Of a DNA stretch of 64,000 nucleotides, positions 1-9,469 are shown one piece after another. Numbering within the stretch: position 1 is the stretch's first letter; every line of letters starts with the position of its first letter. The notes beneath the pieces were generated by a model. That model was not told where the DNA came from and did no database searches. It was given only the letters and a program-made list of their open reading frames with translations. Origin of the DNA: Methanosarcina vacuolata Z-761 (GTDB lineage: Archaea; Halobacteriota; Methanosarcinia; Methanosarcinales; Methanosarcinaceae); NCBI RefSeq assembly GCF_000969905.1, contig NZ_CP009520.1, positions 2,790,001 through 2,854,000 of the forward strand, read 5' to 3'. The position numbers and the translations under genes were made by a program.

Positions 1-237
1 TGGCTAAATTATGCTTTTGACGGCGGGATTAGCGGAAGAGACACTCTGGAAAAGTTTCTGGACGAAGTAAGAGATTATCTCAAGCCTGGAGGAGAAATTC
101 TTGTTCTTATCTCTTCCATTACTGGGTTGGATGCCGTTAAGGAGAAAATGGAGACGCTGGGGTTTGCAGTTGAAGTTGTAGCGAGGAAAAAGGTTTCTTT
201 TGAAGAGCTGATCGTTGTTAAAGGTAAACTTTTGTGA
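1..237 (+). CDS. HemK/PrmC-type (Mtq2-like) methyltransferase, C-terminal fragment
   Basis: The reading frame is open from the window edge and stops with TGA at 235-237, giving the last 78 residues of a protein. It contains the pattern FDGGISGRDTLEKFL, followed by LKPGGEILVLISS and a terminal FEEL-I-VV strand. This is the layout of the C-terminal half of archaeal HemK-like N5-glutamine methyltransferases, which modify release factor aRF1. The SAM-binding loops and the NPPY motif would lie upstream of the window and cannot be checked, so the family assignment is good but the exact substrate is inferred. The downstream spacer is AT-rich and holds no partner gene. Confidence 0.7.
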   Translation, partial: WLNYAFDGGISGRDTLEKFLDEVRDYLKPGGEILVLISSITGLDAVKEKMETLGFAVEVVARKKVSFEELIVVKGKLL

Positions 238-300
238 CCAAGTCTACCTCAAAACTAATATTAGTTTAAAATTATAAATATTATAGTTTTTTATTCCGTT

Positions 301-412
301 TTACATTTTGGAGACTTTTTGAGGTTTTTTAGACGTTTTAAGATGTTTTAAGATTTTTTGAAATGTTTTAAGACATTTTAAGACATTTTAAGATTTTTTG
401 AGACTTTTTATT
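301..412. repeat. Degenerate short tandem repeat (TTTTAAGA units)
   Basis: About nine imperfect units of 10-12 nt built on TTTTAAGA or TTTTTTGA follow each other after the methyltransferase stop. No coding potential is visible. The remaining spacer up to about 835 is AT-rich. It carries a 19-nt sequence at 678-696 that recurs exactly at 8339-8357. Confidence 0.6.
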
Positions 413-836
413 ACTTTCTGGGCTCCAGATTTTCTCTCTAAATTGTGCAAAACAATAAAATTTTAATTATATTGAGATAATTTTTGATTTATGGGAAAAG
501 GAAACATCGCAATAGATAAATCAATGGTAAAACCGATTGTTGATACCAAAATAATAATTCCTTTACCAAGGATTTTGGTTACTCCATAAATTTTAAAAAA
601 TTATTAAAATAATTTTTCAAAGTTAATTTAAATTTTGGTTGCCCCATAATAAATTAAAAAGTGTCTAACGTTTTAAACCTTAACCGATGACCAATGAAGA
701 GATATTTAAAAACAAGGAAGTAGTTAATATATAAATTATTAATTTCATCTGTATATTAACAAATTATCTTCATTAAAATCAATAACTGTTGGCTTAAGTT
801 TATCTTATTCTAAGCCGGAGGGACTGTATAAAGTTT

Positions 837-2416
837 ATGGGGGTTTTGTTCTGGGAATCGCGCTTATCGAAGATTATCATAACAGATGGAGGTTCAGTGC
901 TGCATTTGTTACCATCTTATTTCTGTATTCAGCAGGTGTTGGAAGTGCAGAGGTTATTTATGTAGAACCCGGCAATTCAATCCAGGCTGCAGTAAATAAC
1001 TCTACGGCCGGAGATCTAATCATTGTAAAAGCTGGGGAATACCAGGAGAATATTATTGTCAATGTTTCAGGGATAAAGATCAGTTCGGAGTTTGAGAACC
1101 CTGAAGATGTGCTTATAAGGACCAGGGATGAAAATTCCAGCGTGTTTCAGATTAAAGCCGATAATGTAACTGTCAGCGGCTTCAATATAACTGGTTCAGG
1201 TGAGGCTTCCAACATTTCTGTTTCCAGCATCTCCAATATTTCAGGTTCTGCAAATTTTTCCGAAATGGGAAGTAATTCCAATAACTCCAATAATTCCAGT
1301 AACTCCAATAATTTCAATAACTCCAATAATTCCAATAATTCCAATAATTCCAATAATTCCAATAATTCCAATAATTCCAATAATTCCAATAATTCCAATA
1401 ATTCCAATAATTCCAATAATTCCAATAATTCCAATAATTCCAATAATTCCAATAATTCCAATAATTCCAATCCTGGGCAGGCTTCCGGTTCAGAGCCAGA
1501 TAAGCCTATTTACCAATGGGATGGATTAGGTTGTCCTGCAGCAGGGATTTGCCTTGAGCAGGTTAGCAACTGCACAATTGAGAATAACACGTTTTTCGGA
1601 AACCAGTACGGGGTTTATCTGCAGGACTCCAAGAACAGTACAGTCTTGAAGAATACTTTTTTCCGCAACGGCATCTGGCTTGATGAAGGGTGCGGCAAAA
1701 ACCTGCTGATAAATAATTCTATTGAAGAGAGTAAATTCATTATTGGGGCTAACTGCTGGGACAATATAATGTTCCAGAATCGGGTTTCAAACGGTGAAGG
1801 AATAAGTATTGCCTGCTGTGGCGGAAACAATCTCGTCTCAAGGAATGAAATCGTAAACTGCAGTAATGGAATTGACATCTATGACGTTCAGGCAAGGACC
1901 GTTCTACGTGACAACATTATTATAGGCTGCGAGAAAGGGATTTATCTAACTTTTGTCTTCGATTCCAGAGTTTATAATAATACTATCTCAAACGGGACCA
2001 CAGGCATTTTTCTAAGAGAGGACTGCCACGATAATGAGCTGTCTAACAATACAATAACAGCGAGTAACGAATCTGGCATTTACTTGCTGGACTACAGTGC
2101 AGATAACCGCATTTATAACAACTACTTCAATAATAGCATAAATGTTAAAGCCGAGAATACTAAAGGAAATATCTGGAATACGACACAGTCGCCAGGGACA
2201 AACATCGTAGGAGGACCAAACCTGGGAGGAAATTTCTGGGCAGATCCGGAAGGAACCGGCTTCTCTCAGGTCTCAAATGATTCAAACTCGGATGGTATCT
2301 GCGATTTGCCATTCCAGATTAATGGAAGCGATTTTGATTATCTTCCACTTGCCAGACCTCCTTTCGTAACCGGCGTGGATCTTGAAGTCACAATCAGAAT
2401 TCCTGAACCAAAATAA
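837..2416 (+). CDS. Secreted parallel beta-helix (NosD/PbH1-like) protein with Asn-Asn-Ser repeat; 5' frameshift suspected
   Basis: The frame that codes for the protein is open from 743 to 2416 but has no ATG, GTG or TTG before the GTG at 1109. That GTG is too late, because residues upstream encode a hydrophobic signal-like segment (FVTILFLYSAGVGSA) and a first strand VEPGNSIQAAVNN typical of NosD/PbH1 surface proteins. An ATG at 837 followed by five Gs would enter this frame if the tract had six Gs, so a homopolymer slip, phase variation or a sequencing error is likely. Residues counted from 1109: about 40-125 are an (NNS)n linker, and about 150-360 are right-handed beta-helix repeats (CTIENN, GIYL, YNNTISNG). 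The protein is probably exported to the cell surface. Function unknown. Confidence 0.7.
1272..1471. repeat. 9-bp minisatellite (TCCAATAAT)n encoding Asn-Asn-Ser
   Basis: About 200 nt of 9-bp repeats, perfect from roughly 1324 onward with about 16 identical copies. It lies in frame inside the beta-helix protein. Each unit encodes Asn-Asn-Ser, so each contains an N-X-S glycosylation sequon. The unit length is a multiple of three, so copy number can change without frameshift. The apparent Leu-rich and Ile/Pro-rich frames across it are artefacts of the repeat. Confidence 0.95.
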
Positions 2417-2498
2417 TGCCATGGACATTTCCATTGAAATTTACAGAGAGACCCCTAATTTAGGAACCATGATCTTCAGGCGGTCAACAGACAGTAGT

Positions 2499-2600
2499 TC
2501 CGAATAACCAAAGTTCTGAATAACCAAAGTTCTGAATAACCAAAGTTCTGAATAACCAAAGTTCAGAATAACCAAAGTTCCAAATAACCAAAGTTCCGAA
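2499..2600. repeat. 16-bp tandem repeat, six copies
   Basis: Six consecutive 16-nt units with the core GAATAACCAAAGTTC, differing at one or two positions, begin at 2499, 2515, 2531, 2547, 2563 and 2579. A partial seventh follows. They sit between the convergent ends of the beta-helix gene and the MFS transporter gene. Confidence 0.92.
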
Positions 2601-2690
2601 GCTCGCAGGTGTCATTCCGGATTGAGACCGTCTTTTGTAATATGTATCTGTGCACATACACAGAAATAAAGTTTTATCGCTTGCCTATGT

Positions 2691-3932
2691 TCAAGCAATT
2701 CCCTTTACCCCTCTTTTCTGTATAATAAACCATGCTGCAAACACCAGAGCTCCGCAGCCTACAGCAGTGGTTCCGAGCACAGGGATCTTATCCGCCCATT
2801 CCAGAGAGATGAACCACATACTCACAGCTCCAAAGGTGAAATACGTGAAAATCAGCAGGGAAGAAGCTGAACCTATATCCCGGTCAACCTGTTCCAGCAC
2901 AAGGTTATTGCTGGGAGGACGGCTTAAACCCAGGGAAAACGAAACCATAAACATGGGAAGAGCAAAGCTCCAGGGACCATGTTGTCCCATAAAAAGCAGG
3001 AAAATACCACCCAGGAAAACTCCCGCAAATGCGATTGTCATCAAGTGCTTTGAATTCACCCTTCTTGTTAACCGAAGGCAAGAGAAGGCCCCACTCATAA
3101 TGGCAAGGGCATTGAAGGCAAAAAAGTAGCTGTATTTTTGCTCGCTAAGGCCAAACTCGTTAATATAGATGGCAGAAGAACCTGCAATGAAACTAAACAA
3201 TGGGAAAAAACTGACTGACATGACTAGAACCATGATCATATACGAGGGATTGAGCAGCAATCTGCCGTAGGTATTCATGACCTGAGATAAAGGAGCTTCA
3301 GATTCTTCTGGCAGTGTTTCAGGAAAACGGAGAACGCCAAACATTGCGATAATTCCCATGAATGCCTCCATTAAGAATATCCAGTGCCAGGACAGATACA
3401 GAAGGATCCACCCGCCAATGATCGGAGCAAGCATGGGAGCAAGGCCCATGATTACAGCAATATATGCAAGAATTCTTTCCCTTTCCGGACCTACGAAAAT
3501 GTCTTTAGTCATTGCCATGGATATAGAGGAACCGGCAGCAGCTCCTGCAGCTTGCAGTATGCGAGTACCTATCAGCATGGGTGCACCGGACACAAAAGCA
3601 CCTAGCAGGCTTGTTACGATGTACACTGCAAGCCCTACAAGGAGAGGACGTCGACGTCCATAACGGTCAGAAATCGGGCCGTAGAAGAGAAGGAAAAGCC
3701 CATAGGTCACAAAGAAAAAAACCAGGTTCAGATTAATTAGCGATAGAGAGACGTTCCAGCTTTTGGCCAGAGAGGGAAGGGCCGGTAAAATCATGTCTGT
3801 GGTAAGAGGAGGAAAGGCAGACAGAAGTGCCAGAAGCGGCACTGTCACTTTCAAATTTTTTTGTATTTTCTCTTTAGAAGCGTTTGTTTTTTGTTTGAAA
3901 GCCATAGCTAAATCCTTTATCATTATTGACAT
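2691..3932 (-). CDS. MFS drug/small-molecule efflux transporter, Bcr/CflA type
   Basis: This 413-residue protein has the 12-helix layout of the major facilitator superfamily. Early motifs fit the Bcr/CflA drug-proton antiporter subfamily: TTDMILPALPSL in helix 1, then YGPISDRYGRRRPLL as the loop 2-3 signature (GxxxDRxGRR). A second-half loop (CLRLTRRVNSKHLM) marks the six-plus-six duplication. The length is normal for the family. The encoded start may be the first Met or the Met at MAFKQK a few residues later, because the N-terminus is hydrophilic until residue 30. It is monocistronic, with repeats on both flanks. The substrate cannot be read from the sequence. Confidence 0.85.
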   Translation of the reverse strand: MSIMIKDLAMAFKQKTNASKEKIQKNLKVTVPLLALLSAFPPLTTDMILPALPSLAKSWNVSLSLINLNLVFFFVTYGLFLLFYGPISDRYGRRRPLLVGLAVYIVTSLLGAFVSGAPMLIGTRILQAAGAAAGSSISMAMTKDIFVGPERERILAYIAVIMGLAPMLAPIIGGWILLYLSWHWIFLMEAFMGIIAMFGVLRFPETLPEESEAPLSQVMNTYGRLLLNPSYMIMVLVMSVSFFPLFSFIAGSSAIYINEFGLSEQKYSYFFAFNALAIMSGAFSCLRLTRRVNSKHLMTIAFAGVFLGGIFLLFMGQHGPWSFALPMFMVSFSLGLSRPPSNNLVLEQVDRDIGSASSLLIFTYFTFGAVSMWFISLEWADKIPVLGTTAVGCGALVFAAWFIIQKRGVKGIA

Positions 3933-3937
3933 TAGAA

Positions 3938-4001
3938 GGTTATTAATGGAAGTTATTAATGGAAGTTATTAATGGAAGTTATTAATGGAAGTTATTAATT
4001 C
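3938..4001. repeat. 13-bp tandem repeat, about five copies
   Basis: About five copies of TTATTAATGGAAG lie directly upstream of the MFS gene start, between it and the divergent hydrolase gene. They occupy the place where the MFS promoter would be expected, so copy number could change promoter spacing (inference). Confidence 0.85.
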
Positions 4002-4142
4002 AAAATATGGTTACATATGCAACTATGTCGTATGAATACCGAAGGAATATAATTGTATATAACAATTACGATAGTAAAAATGAAGCCCGGCAAATTTGAT
4101 ACCCGTTTATAATAAAGTCAAAAAACAGAACTGGATACTATA

Positions 4143-4925
4143 ATGAAAAATTATATAAACATGAATAAGTTGAGAAAATATGGAAAACCACCTTTTGGTC
4201 TTGCTGTAATCCATGGCGGCCCGGGAGCTCCGGGGGAAATGGCACCTGTTGCAAGAGAACTCTCCGATTTTGGAGGCGTACTTGAACCGCTTCAAACCGC
4301 AGTAACCGTTGAAGGGCAGGTCAGGGAGCTCAAGGAAGTTCTGGAAGGTCACAGCGACCTGCCGGTTACATTAATTGGTTTTTCCTGGGGTGCAATGCTC
4401 AGCTTTATTTTTACTGCCCGGCATCCCCACCTGGTAAAAAAGCTAATACTTATCGGGAGCGGCCCATACGAAGAAAAATATACTGAGTGCGTAGCGAAGA
4501 CCCGGATAAACCGGCTCGGAAAAGAAGACCTGGAGAACTTCATTTGCCTGACCGAAACCCTGAACGATCCTTCAGCTAAAAACCGGAATGAAGCCCTGTG
4601 TAATTTTGGGAAGTTAATCTCGAAAGCCGATACTTATGATCCGCTTCCCCATAAAGATGAGGTGCTTGAGTGCAACTACGAGAGCTTCAAAGGCGTATGG
4701 GAAGAAGTAAGTGAACTGAGAAGCCAAGGAAAACTGCTCGAAATCGGAAAAGAAATTCGCTGCCAGGTAGTTGCAATTCATGGTGACTATGACCCCCATC
4801 CTTTTGAAGGAGTTAGAGACCCTCTTTCCGGGGTTTTGAAGGATTTCAGGTTCATTTTGCTGGAAAAATGCGGGCACAAACCCTGGATCGAAAGGGAGCA
4901 AAGGAAAGGTTTTACAGTTTACTGA
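4143..4925 (+). CDS. Alpha/beta hydrolase
   Basis: A 260-residue alpha/beta-hydrolase fold protein. An oxyanion-type HGGPG motif lies near residue 22, the nucleophile elbow GFSWG near residue 80, an acid candidate in HGDYDPHP near residue 217, and the catalytic His in EKCGHKPW near residue 243. No signal peptide, so cytoplasmic. HGGPGAPGE is reminiscent of proline iminopeptidase-like and thioesterase-like hydrolases, but the substrate is not deducible. A second Met (MNKLRKYG) seven codons in could be the true start. The LysE-type exporter gene follows after 72 nt on the same strand. Confidence 0.85.
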   Translation: MKNYINMNKLRKYGKPPFGLAVIHGGPGAPGEMAPVARELSDFGGVLEPLQTAVTVEGQVRELKEVLEGHSDLPVTLIGFSWGAMLSFIFTARHPHLVKKLILIGSGPYEEKYTECVAKTRINRLGKEDLENFICLTETLNDPSAKNRNEALCNFGKLISKADTYDPLPHKDEVLECNYESFKGVWEEVSELRSQGKLLEIGKEIRCQVVAIHGDYDPHPFEGVRDPLSGVLKDFRFILLEKCGHKPWIEREQRKGFTVY

Positions 4926-4997
4926 GGAACGAAATTTAAGTAAAAAAGAAAAGCGGGAATAAGGAAAAGTGGAAAAGAGAAAAACAAAAAAGGAACA

Positions 4998-5633
4998 GTG
5001 AGAATCTTGATAGAACAGTCTCAGTTAATATATTTTATTGCAGCCTCTGCGGCACTTACGCTTCTTCCGGGCCCTGATATTCTATTCGTAATTACCCAGA
5101 GCATTTCGCAGGGCAAGAAAGCAGGAATTGCAACAGCCTCCGGCCTCTGTACAGGCGTACTCGCCCATACTACGGCAGCCGCACTCGGAGTTTCCGCCCT
5201 TGTATATAAGTCTGCTCTTGCTTTTGAAATTGTAAAATACGCTGGCGCAGCTTATCTGCTCTACCTTGCCTGGCACGCCTTAAAAGAAAGTGAAGAGCTA
5301 ATATCTTCGGCTCCTGTTAGGGAAAACAATACCTTTGCCCTTTACAAGCGCGGGATCTTTATGAACGTTTTAAACCCAAAGGTTGCCCTCTTCTTCCTCG
5401 CCTTCCTGCCCCAGTTTGTAAACATAGATTCGGGAAACGTCCCGATGCAGATGATATTTCTGGGAATCATTTTCATGGTTCAGGCCTGGCTGATCTTTTC
5501 CGCTGTATCGGTTTTTGCCGGAACCGTTGGTGAGAGAATAATACAGAAGCCGGGAGTTGGCAGGTATATCAACTGGGGAAAAGCAGGAATTTTCACGTTT
5601 ATTGGGATAAAACTTGCATTGACTCATAAATGA
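4998..5633 (+). CDS. LysE/RhtB family amino-acid exporter
   Basis: A 211-residue, six-helix membrane protein. The N-terminal LTLLPGPDILFVITQSISQGKKAGI motif, split over helix 1 and the first loop, is diagnostic of the LysE/RhtB superfamily, and NVLNPKVALFFLAFLPQFV is the conserved mid-protein motif. Members export amino acids such as threonine, homoserine or lysine. The start is a GTG preceded by AAAAAGGAACA; a TTG three codons later is an alternative. The specific substrate is unknown. Confidence 0.85.
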   Translation: MRILIEQSQLIYFIAASAALTLLPGPDILFVITQSISQGKKAGIATASGLCTGVLAHTTAAALGVSALVYKSALAFEIVKYAGAAYLLYLAWHALKESEELISSAPVRENNTFALYKRGIFMNVLNPKVALFFLAFLPQFVNIDSGNVPMQMIFLGIIFMVQAWLIFSAVSVFAGTVGERIIQKPGVGRYINWGKAGIFTFIGIKLALTHK

Positions 5634-5950
5634 ACCGGAAATCAATGAAAACACACATGAAATCCTTCTAATCACAGGAATAAAAAATGAAAGTACTTGA
5701 AAGAACTTTCATGCTAAATCATGAAAATTAATAGTGAAAGCTGGTCGTCGTTAAAAAAATTAACATTGACGTCTTTTAATTGCGGCTGGCTTTCTGGCAG
5801 AAACAAAGTTAGAACTGAATATCATTAAGAGAATCTACAAAAATACAGTTAGAACTGAAAACATTGAGTTTCACTATTCAAGCTCAACTACTCAAAAATT
5901 TCAACAATCATATATGGTTTTCATTTTTTTAAGTAAAGAATATCCATACT

Positions 5951-6256
5951 TTATTGAGAATTATCTGGCCTGCTCAATCTTTCAATCTGGTATACTGTGG
6001 AATTTTTAAAATCTTTGGCCTCTATGACAGGAAACACATCAATCTGGCATAAATCAGTAAATGGCAAATTATAAGCCAGATAATCTTTAACAGTTTCTAC
6101 ATCAAATAGAGTTATTACACGTCCTCCTCCTGCATCAAACCACTGGTTAATAATCTTCAACCCATCTGGAAAAACCGTATTTTCGACCTGTTCCCATCGT
6201 TTAAATAGCTCTATAGTATTCTTAGGGTCAAAGGTTGTTATGTCTAATAATAACAT
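5951..6256 (-). CDS. DUF3303-like small protein
   Basis: A 101-residue cytoplasmic protein. It has the pattern of the DUF3303 family: an N-terminal beta strand (LLLDITTF), then LFKRWEQ, a central FPDGLKIINQWFDAGGGRVITLFD, and a C-terminal strand with VFPVIEAKDF. The fold is probably ferredoxin-like (dimeric alpha-beta barrel), but no function is established. It stands alone in AT-rich sequence between 5634 and 6911. Confidence 0.6.
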   Translation of the reverse strand: MLLLDITTFDPKNTIELFKRWEQVENTVFPDGLKIINQWFDAGGGRVITLFDVETVKDYLAYNLPFTDLCQIDVFPVIEAKDFKNSTVYQIERLSRPDNSQ

Positions 6257-6922
6257 ATTTTTATTTCCTGATCTGGTCTTGTAATCTATAATAATTTTAT
6301 ATGTACAATATAGCGCATTTAACTTATAAATATTTTGTAAACAGATAAATGATTATATTAAAGAGAGAGTCGCAAAAGTCCAAAATTAACTAAAATCCTG
6401 CTTTCGGTAGGTGCGACATAAAAATCCATTCAATTTTTCTAGTTATATCGTTTTATTAGAACTTTTGAGATTCATTTTAAATCAAAAAGTACCAACTAGT
6501 AACGATTACATAATTAATATATATTAATAGTGAGTGAAATAAAAGACCGCCACTGCCAGATATATAATTCGCATGATACTGGTTTTTAAGTGAACCTGTA
6601 AAAAATAACAATTAAAAATATTTGAATATTATGACGTGCTTGCTGCCGAATGTAGATAAAATTCAGCCGACCATATCATAGCAAATAAATTTCATAATTT
6701 TATATAATGCCGATTTATGAAATTGAAGTTCGATGACTGTATGTAATTAATTAGAATCTCTAGACTTTTACAACGCTCTCACTACATATATAAAACTCAG
6801 ATTTCTTCCAAAATATTAAATAAAACTACATATAAGATTAATAATAACCCAATCAGACTTTTGATAGAAAGGTTTTAATATCTATACGACATATTAACTG
6901 TATATATAATATGGGGGTGATG

Positions 6923-7027
6923 ATGGTGGCACAATCAAATAAACTTATGAAATATTTAGTCCTCGGTGTTTTCGTAGGGATGTTACTGGTTTATCTTAAG
7001 TTTAAGAGAGTAAATATTGAAAAATAA
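6923..7027 (+). CDS. Small single-pass membrane protein (about 34 aa)
   Basis: A short frame encodes a hydrophilic N-terminus (VAQSNKLMK), one hydrophobic helix (YLVLGVFVGMLLVYL) and a basic tail (KFKRVNIEK). A strong archaeal ribosome binding site, GGGGGTGAT (6913-6921), stands directly upstream, so the start is the ATG at 6923 or the GTG at 6926. A TATA-rich stretch precedes it. The rest of the 6257-7564 spacer shows no gene. It has two copies of a GGTGCGAC core (near 6408 and 7371), the first pairing with a GTCGCA at 6369. Confidence 0.45.
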   Translation: MVAQSNKLMKYLVLGVFVGMLLVYLKFKRVNIEK

Positions 7028-7564
7028 GTCCCAAAGGACTTTATCTATACATTTTTTAAACTGAAAAACTTTATTTTCTTAAAATATTTTAACTCATAAC
7101 GAGCGGATCCCAAAACGCAAAATTGCTTCTCTGAATATCGTATTATGGATTATTAATAAGAGCTTCTGATCCTGAAAAAATAATTTTAAAACTCTTATTA
7201 ATGTGGCAATAAAATTAGTTTTGGGATGAGCTCAACAAGTAATGTCACTGAAAAATAACTAAGCAAGATGTGTAGCTTTGAAAAAGCTATCCTCTCAGAC
7301 TACGACTCAGTTCCAAAATCAAGTGATAAAAGTAAGTGTAACATCACTATATAAATCCGCCCTTCCGCAGGTGCGACAAGAAGCTATACTATGAATTACG
7401 TTACACTACGAGTTACTATTCTCTTTAAGGAATGATTCAAGTATAACATCAAGGTATTTGTTGCCAAGAATCATTATTTAGATACTGAAATTACGGATCA
7501 ATTCCTGAACTGCAAATTTGAAGTTATCTTTTTATTATTCCTAAATTACAACTATCTATCAGCC

Positions 7565-8059
7565 TTAAAACTTCAAGCCATCATCGGTTATTGTGATATC
7601 GTAGTTTCCAACAAAAAAGGTATCATGCACATTTACACCGTTTATGGTTTGCCTGGGAGTATCGTTTATTTCCACAGTACGGTCAGTTATATGAATTTTC
7701 TTTCCTCCTACATAGAAAATTCCGCTCACTGCTACATATCCGTCTTCTGTGATTTTAGCATTGAAAATAACATCACCGTTTTCCCTTTTTGTTAACGTGA
7801 TCCCATTTTCGGTCTCGATTTCTCCCTGCACATCAAAGTTTTTGTTAATTTGAGTGAGCTCGTTCCTGTCGATTTTTGCTATGAGTTCTGAGTTTTCATC
7901 CCTGATCTCGGTTGTCAGAGTAAGGTTGCCATCGGAGTTTTCCAAGGTAAACAGGTTTGTTCTGTCTCCGGTTTTTATATCTGTCTGATATGACACCATG
8001 TATGCCTGGTCTGCATAGACGTTTGATCCCAGAATTAGCATATAATCGTCGTGAGTCAT
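7565..8059 (-). CDS. Hypothetical beta-rich protein
   Basis: A 164-residue protein without signal peptide or membrane segment. It is dominated by alternating hydrophobic/polar strands with many Thr, Asp and Asn residues (GDRTNLFTLENSDGNLTL, ENGITLTKRENGDVIF). I recognise no family or catalytic motif. It stands alone, convergent to nothing, and may be a mobile-element passenger because a group II intron remnant lies 300 bp further right. Confidence 0.5.
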   Translation of the reverse strand: MTHDDYMLILGSNVYADQAYMVSYQTDIKTGDRTNLFTLENSDGNLTLTTEIRDENSELIAKIDRNELTQINKNFDVQGEIETENGITLTKRENGDVIFNAKITEDGYVAVSGIFYVGGKKIHITDRTVEINDTPRQTINGVNVHDTFFVGNYDITITDDGLKF

Positions 8060-8347
8060 GTGATTTTCGCCTGTGATTTTATGTATCTATTTACTAATAT
8101 GATTATATAAAACGCTTCTTAATCAACTTTTATTGTGGAAAACGGAACATCCTAACAAAAAGGTATTCATGTGTCTTCGGTTAAGTGAGAAATCATGACA
8201 AATTGCGTCAATTTTCACAACATTTATTGAATATGGTAATAGACTGGAAAATGGAATATGGTATTGACTTCATGTAAATATGCCAAAATTTAAGGCCGGC
8301 TTCTAATGCAAAATCGATAGCTTTCAGGCAAGAAAATTCCTTAACCG

Positions 8348-8754
8348 ATGACCAATGGGCCCTATTTGTTCCCTTTAAGAGGTAGGAACTTCGGAAGGAG
8401 CAACAATGGCAAAGAGTGTAAAAGATTCAGTGAAAAGCGAATGTCAATCTGCAAAGGATTGAATAGTGGTTCAAACTTTGCCCTGATCCAAAAGAATGCT
8501 AACTTACTGATGTTGTTTTCTTGTGTGAACCGAAGCAAACTCACGAATGTAAGGTACTCAAAGACACTGATAGGTGAGAGGCTTACAGACAGTAATGTCA
8601 GTTGGCTATTATCAAGAATCACAAAATCAATTATGCAAATAGCTGATGCCTGGTACAGAAAAGATTTGAAAACACTCGAACCGTATAAAGGGAAACTTTC
8701 AAGTACGGTTCCTGGGGGAGAAATGAGGAGTAATCCTCCCGATTTACCCGACAA
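8348..8754 (+). mobile_element. Group II intron remnant (3' end with domains V and VI, no reverse transcriptase)
   Basis: Positions 8678-8711 form a canonical 34-nt domain V: GAACCGTA pairs with TACGGTTC, the apical helix AAAG/CTTT carries a GAAA tetraloop, and a two-nucleotide bulge follows. Directly after it a GGAG...CTCC hairpin ending in TTTACCCGAC fits domain VI and the 3' splice end. The upstream 300 nt resembles structured intron sequence rather than coding DNA. The 136-residue frame that crosses it, ending NPPDLPD, is the kind of spurious protein often predicted on such introns. The reverse transcriptase/maturase gene and the 5' end (GTGCG) are missing, so the element is dead for autonomous movement. 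Confidence 0.72.
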
Positions 8755-9126
8755 ATAATTTAAGTACTTCAATAAACTCTCATAATATAGCAGTATAAAC
8801 TCAATTTTATATATTAATAAGTATTATATTTAGTTGGGCATCTGTGTACTCTTCATTTAAACACCCTCCATCTATCTCCGTTCCTCCTCTCTAAAGACGG
8901 ATGCCCTCTTTCTTCTAAAACTTTCTGAATTCTTTGCCGAGAAATATATGCATGAAAAACAAACTCAGCCCCTTTAACTTTTGTTTTACTCTTTTGATTT
9001 TTTCTCTTTTCTTCGGACCTTCTCCTTTTGACCTATTTCTCCTTCCTTCTTACTCCTTTTGACCTTCTTTTGGCTCTTCGTTGTGGCTCTTCGTTGTTTA
9101 TGCGGATATCCTCGTAATGTCTTCAG

Positions 9127-9190
9127 AAAAACCAATGCGGTCTTGAATTGAAAATCGTCTTATCCCCAGGGAATGACGGAGAGCCCATAT
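9127..9190. repeat. Dispersed repeat, copy 1 (AAACCAATGCGGTC family)
   Basis: About 60 nt including AAAACCAATGCGGTC and later GAATGACG recur with about 80% identity at 27333-27396. No coding potential in either copy. The spacer 8760-9126 before it is pyrimidine-rich (CTTTT/TTCTCC) and holds no recognisable gene. Confidence 0.7.
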
Positions 9191-9443
9191 AAAAGACTAG
9201 CAGCGAAATTTTTAACTGTGTGGGGAAATTGGGGGGACTTAAGCCTATTAGATCTCTCATTGAGGACATACTTAAAGTGACCAAAAAACGTCCAATATGG
9301 AAAATTTACACCGATATACGATGCGTTCTGTAAAAGTATTGTTCTTTAGCTGTATTTTTGACAGGAAAAATTACTGCGTTCTTTATTAGTGATAAAAAGG
9401 ATTAGAACACTTGGCTGAGAGCTAAGAAAAAAAGCACCATAAA
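9187..9443 (+). pseudogene. Decayed 3' end of the DDE transposase found intact at 19.6-20.6 kb
   Basis: The translated pieces NWG, LKPIRSLIEDIL and FFISDKKD-like text match the C-terminus of the intact transposase on the minus strand at 19561-20625. Several indels and stops break the frame. Both copies end with the same AAGAAAAAAAGCACCATAAA and then diverge, which places one end of the element at about 9443 here and about 19543 there. The N-terminal three quarters are missing. Confidence 0.8.
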
Positions 9444-9469
9444 ATAAAAGTAAATGAAAGTGCCCAAAA

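Noticed and set aside
1147-1529. Leu-rich minus-strand frame and Ile/Pro-rich plus-strand frame across the 9-bp repeat
   Set aside because: Low-complexity translations of a minisatellite in other frames; no ribosome binding site and the NNS frame fits the beta-helix protein on both sides.
6400-7385. Group II intron 5' ends at the two GGTGCGAC sites
   Set aside because: GTGCGAC is the intron 5' consensus, but no further domain I structure is seen after either copy and the match is only 7-8 nt.
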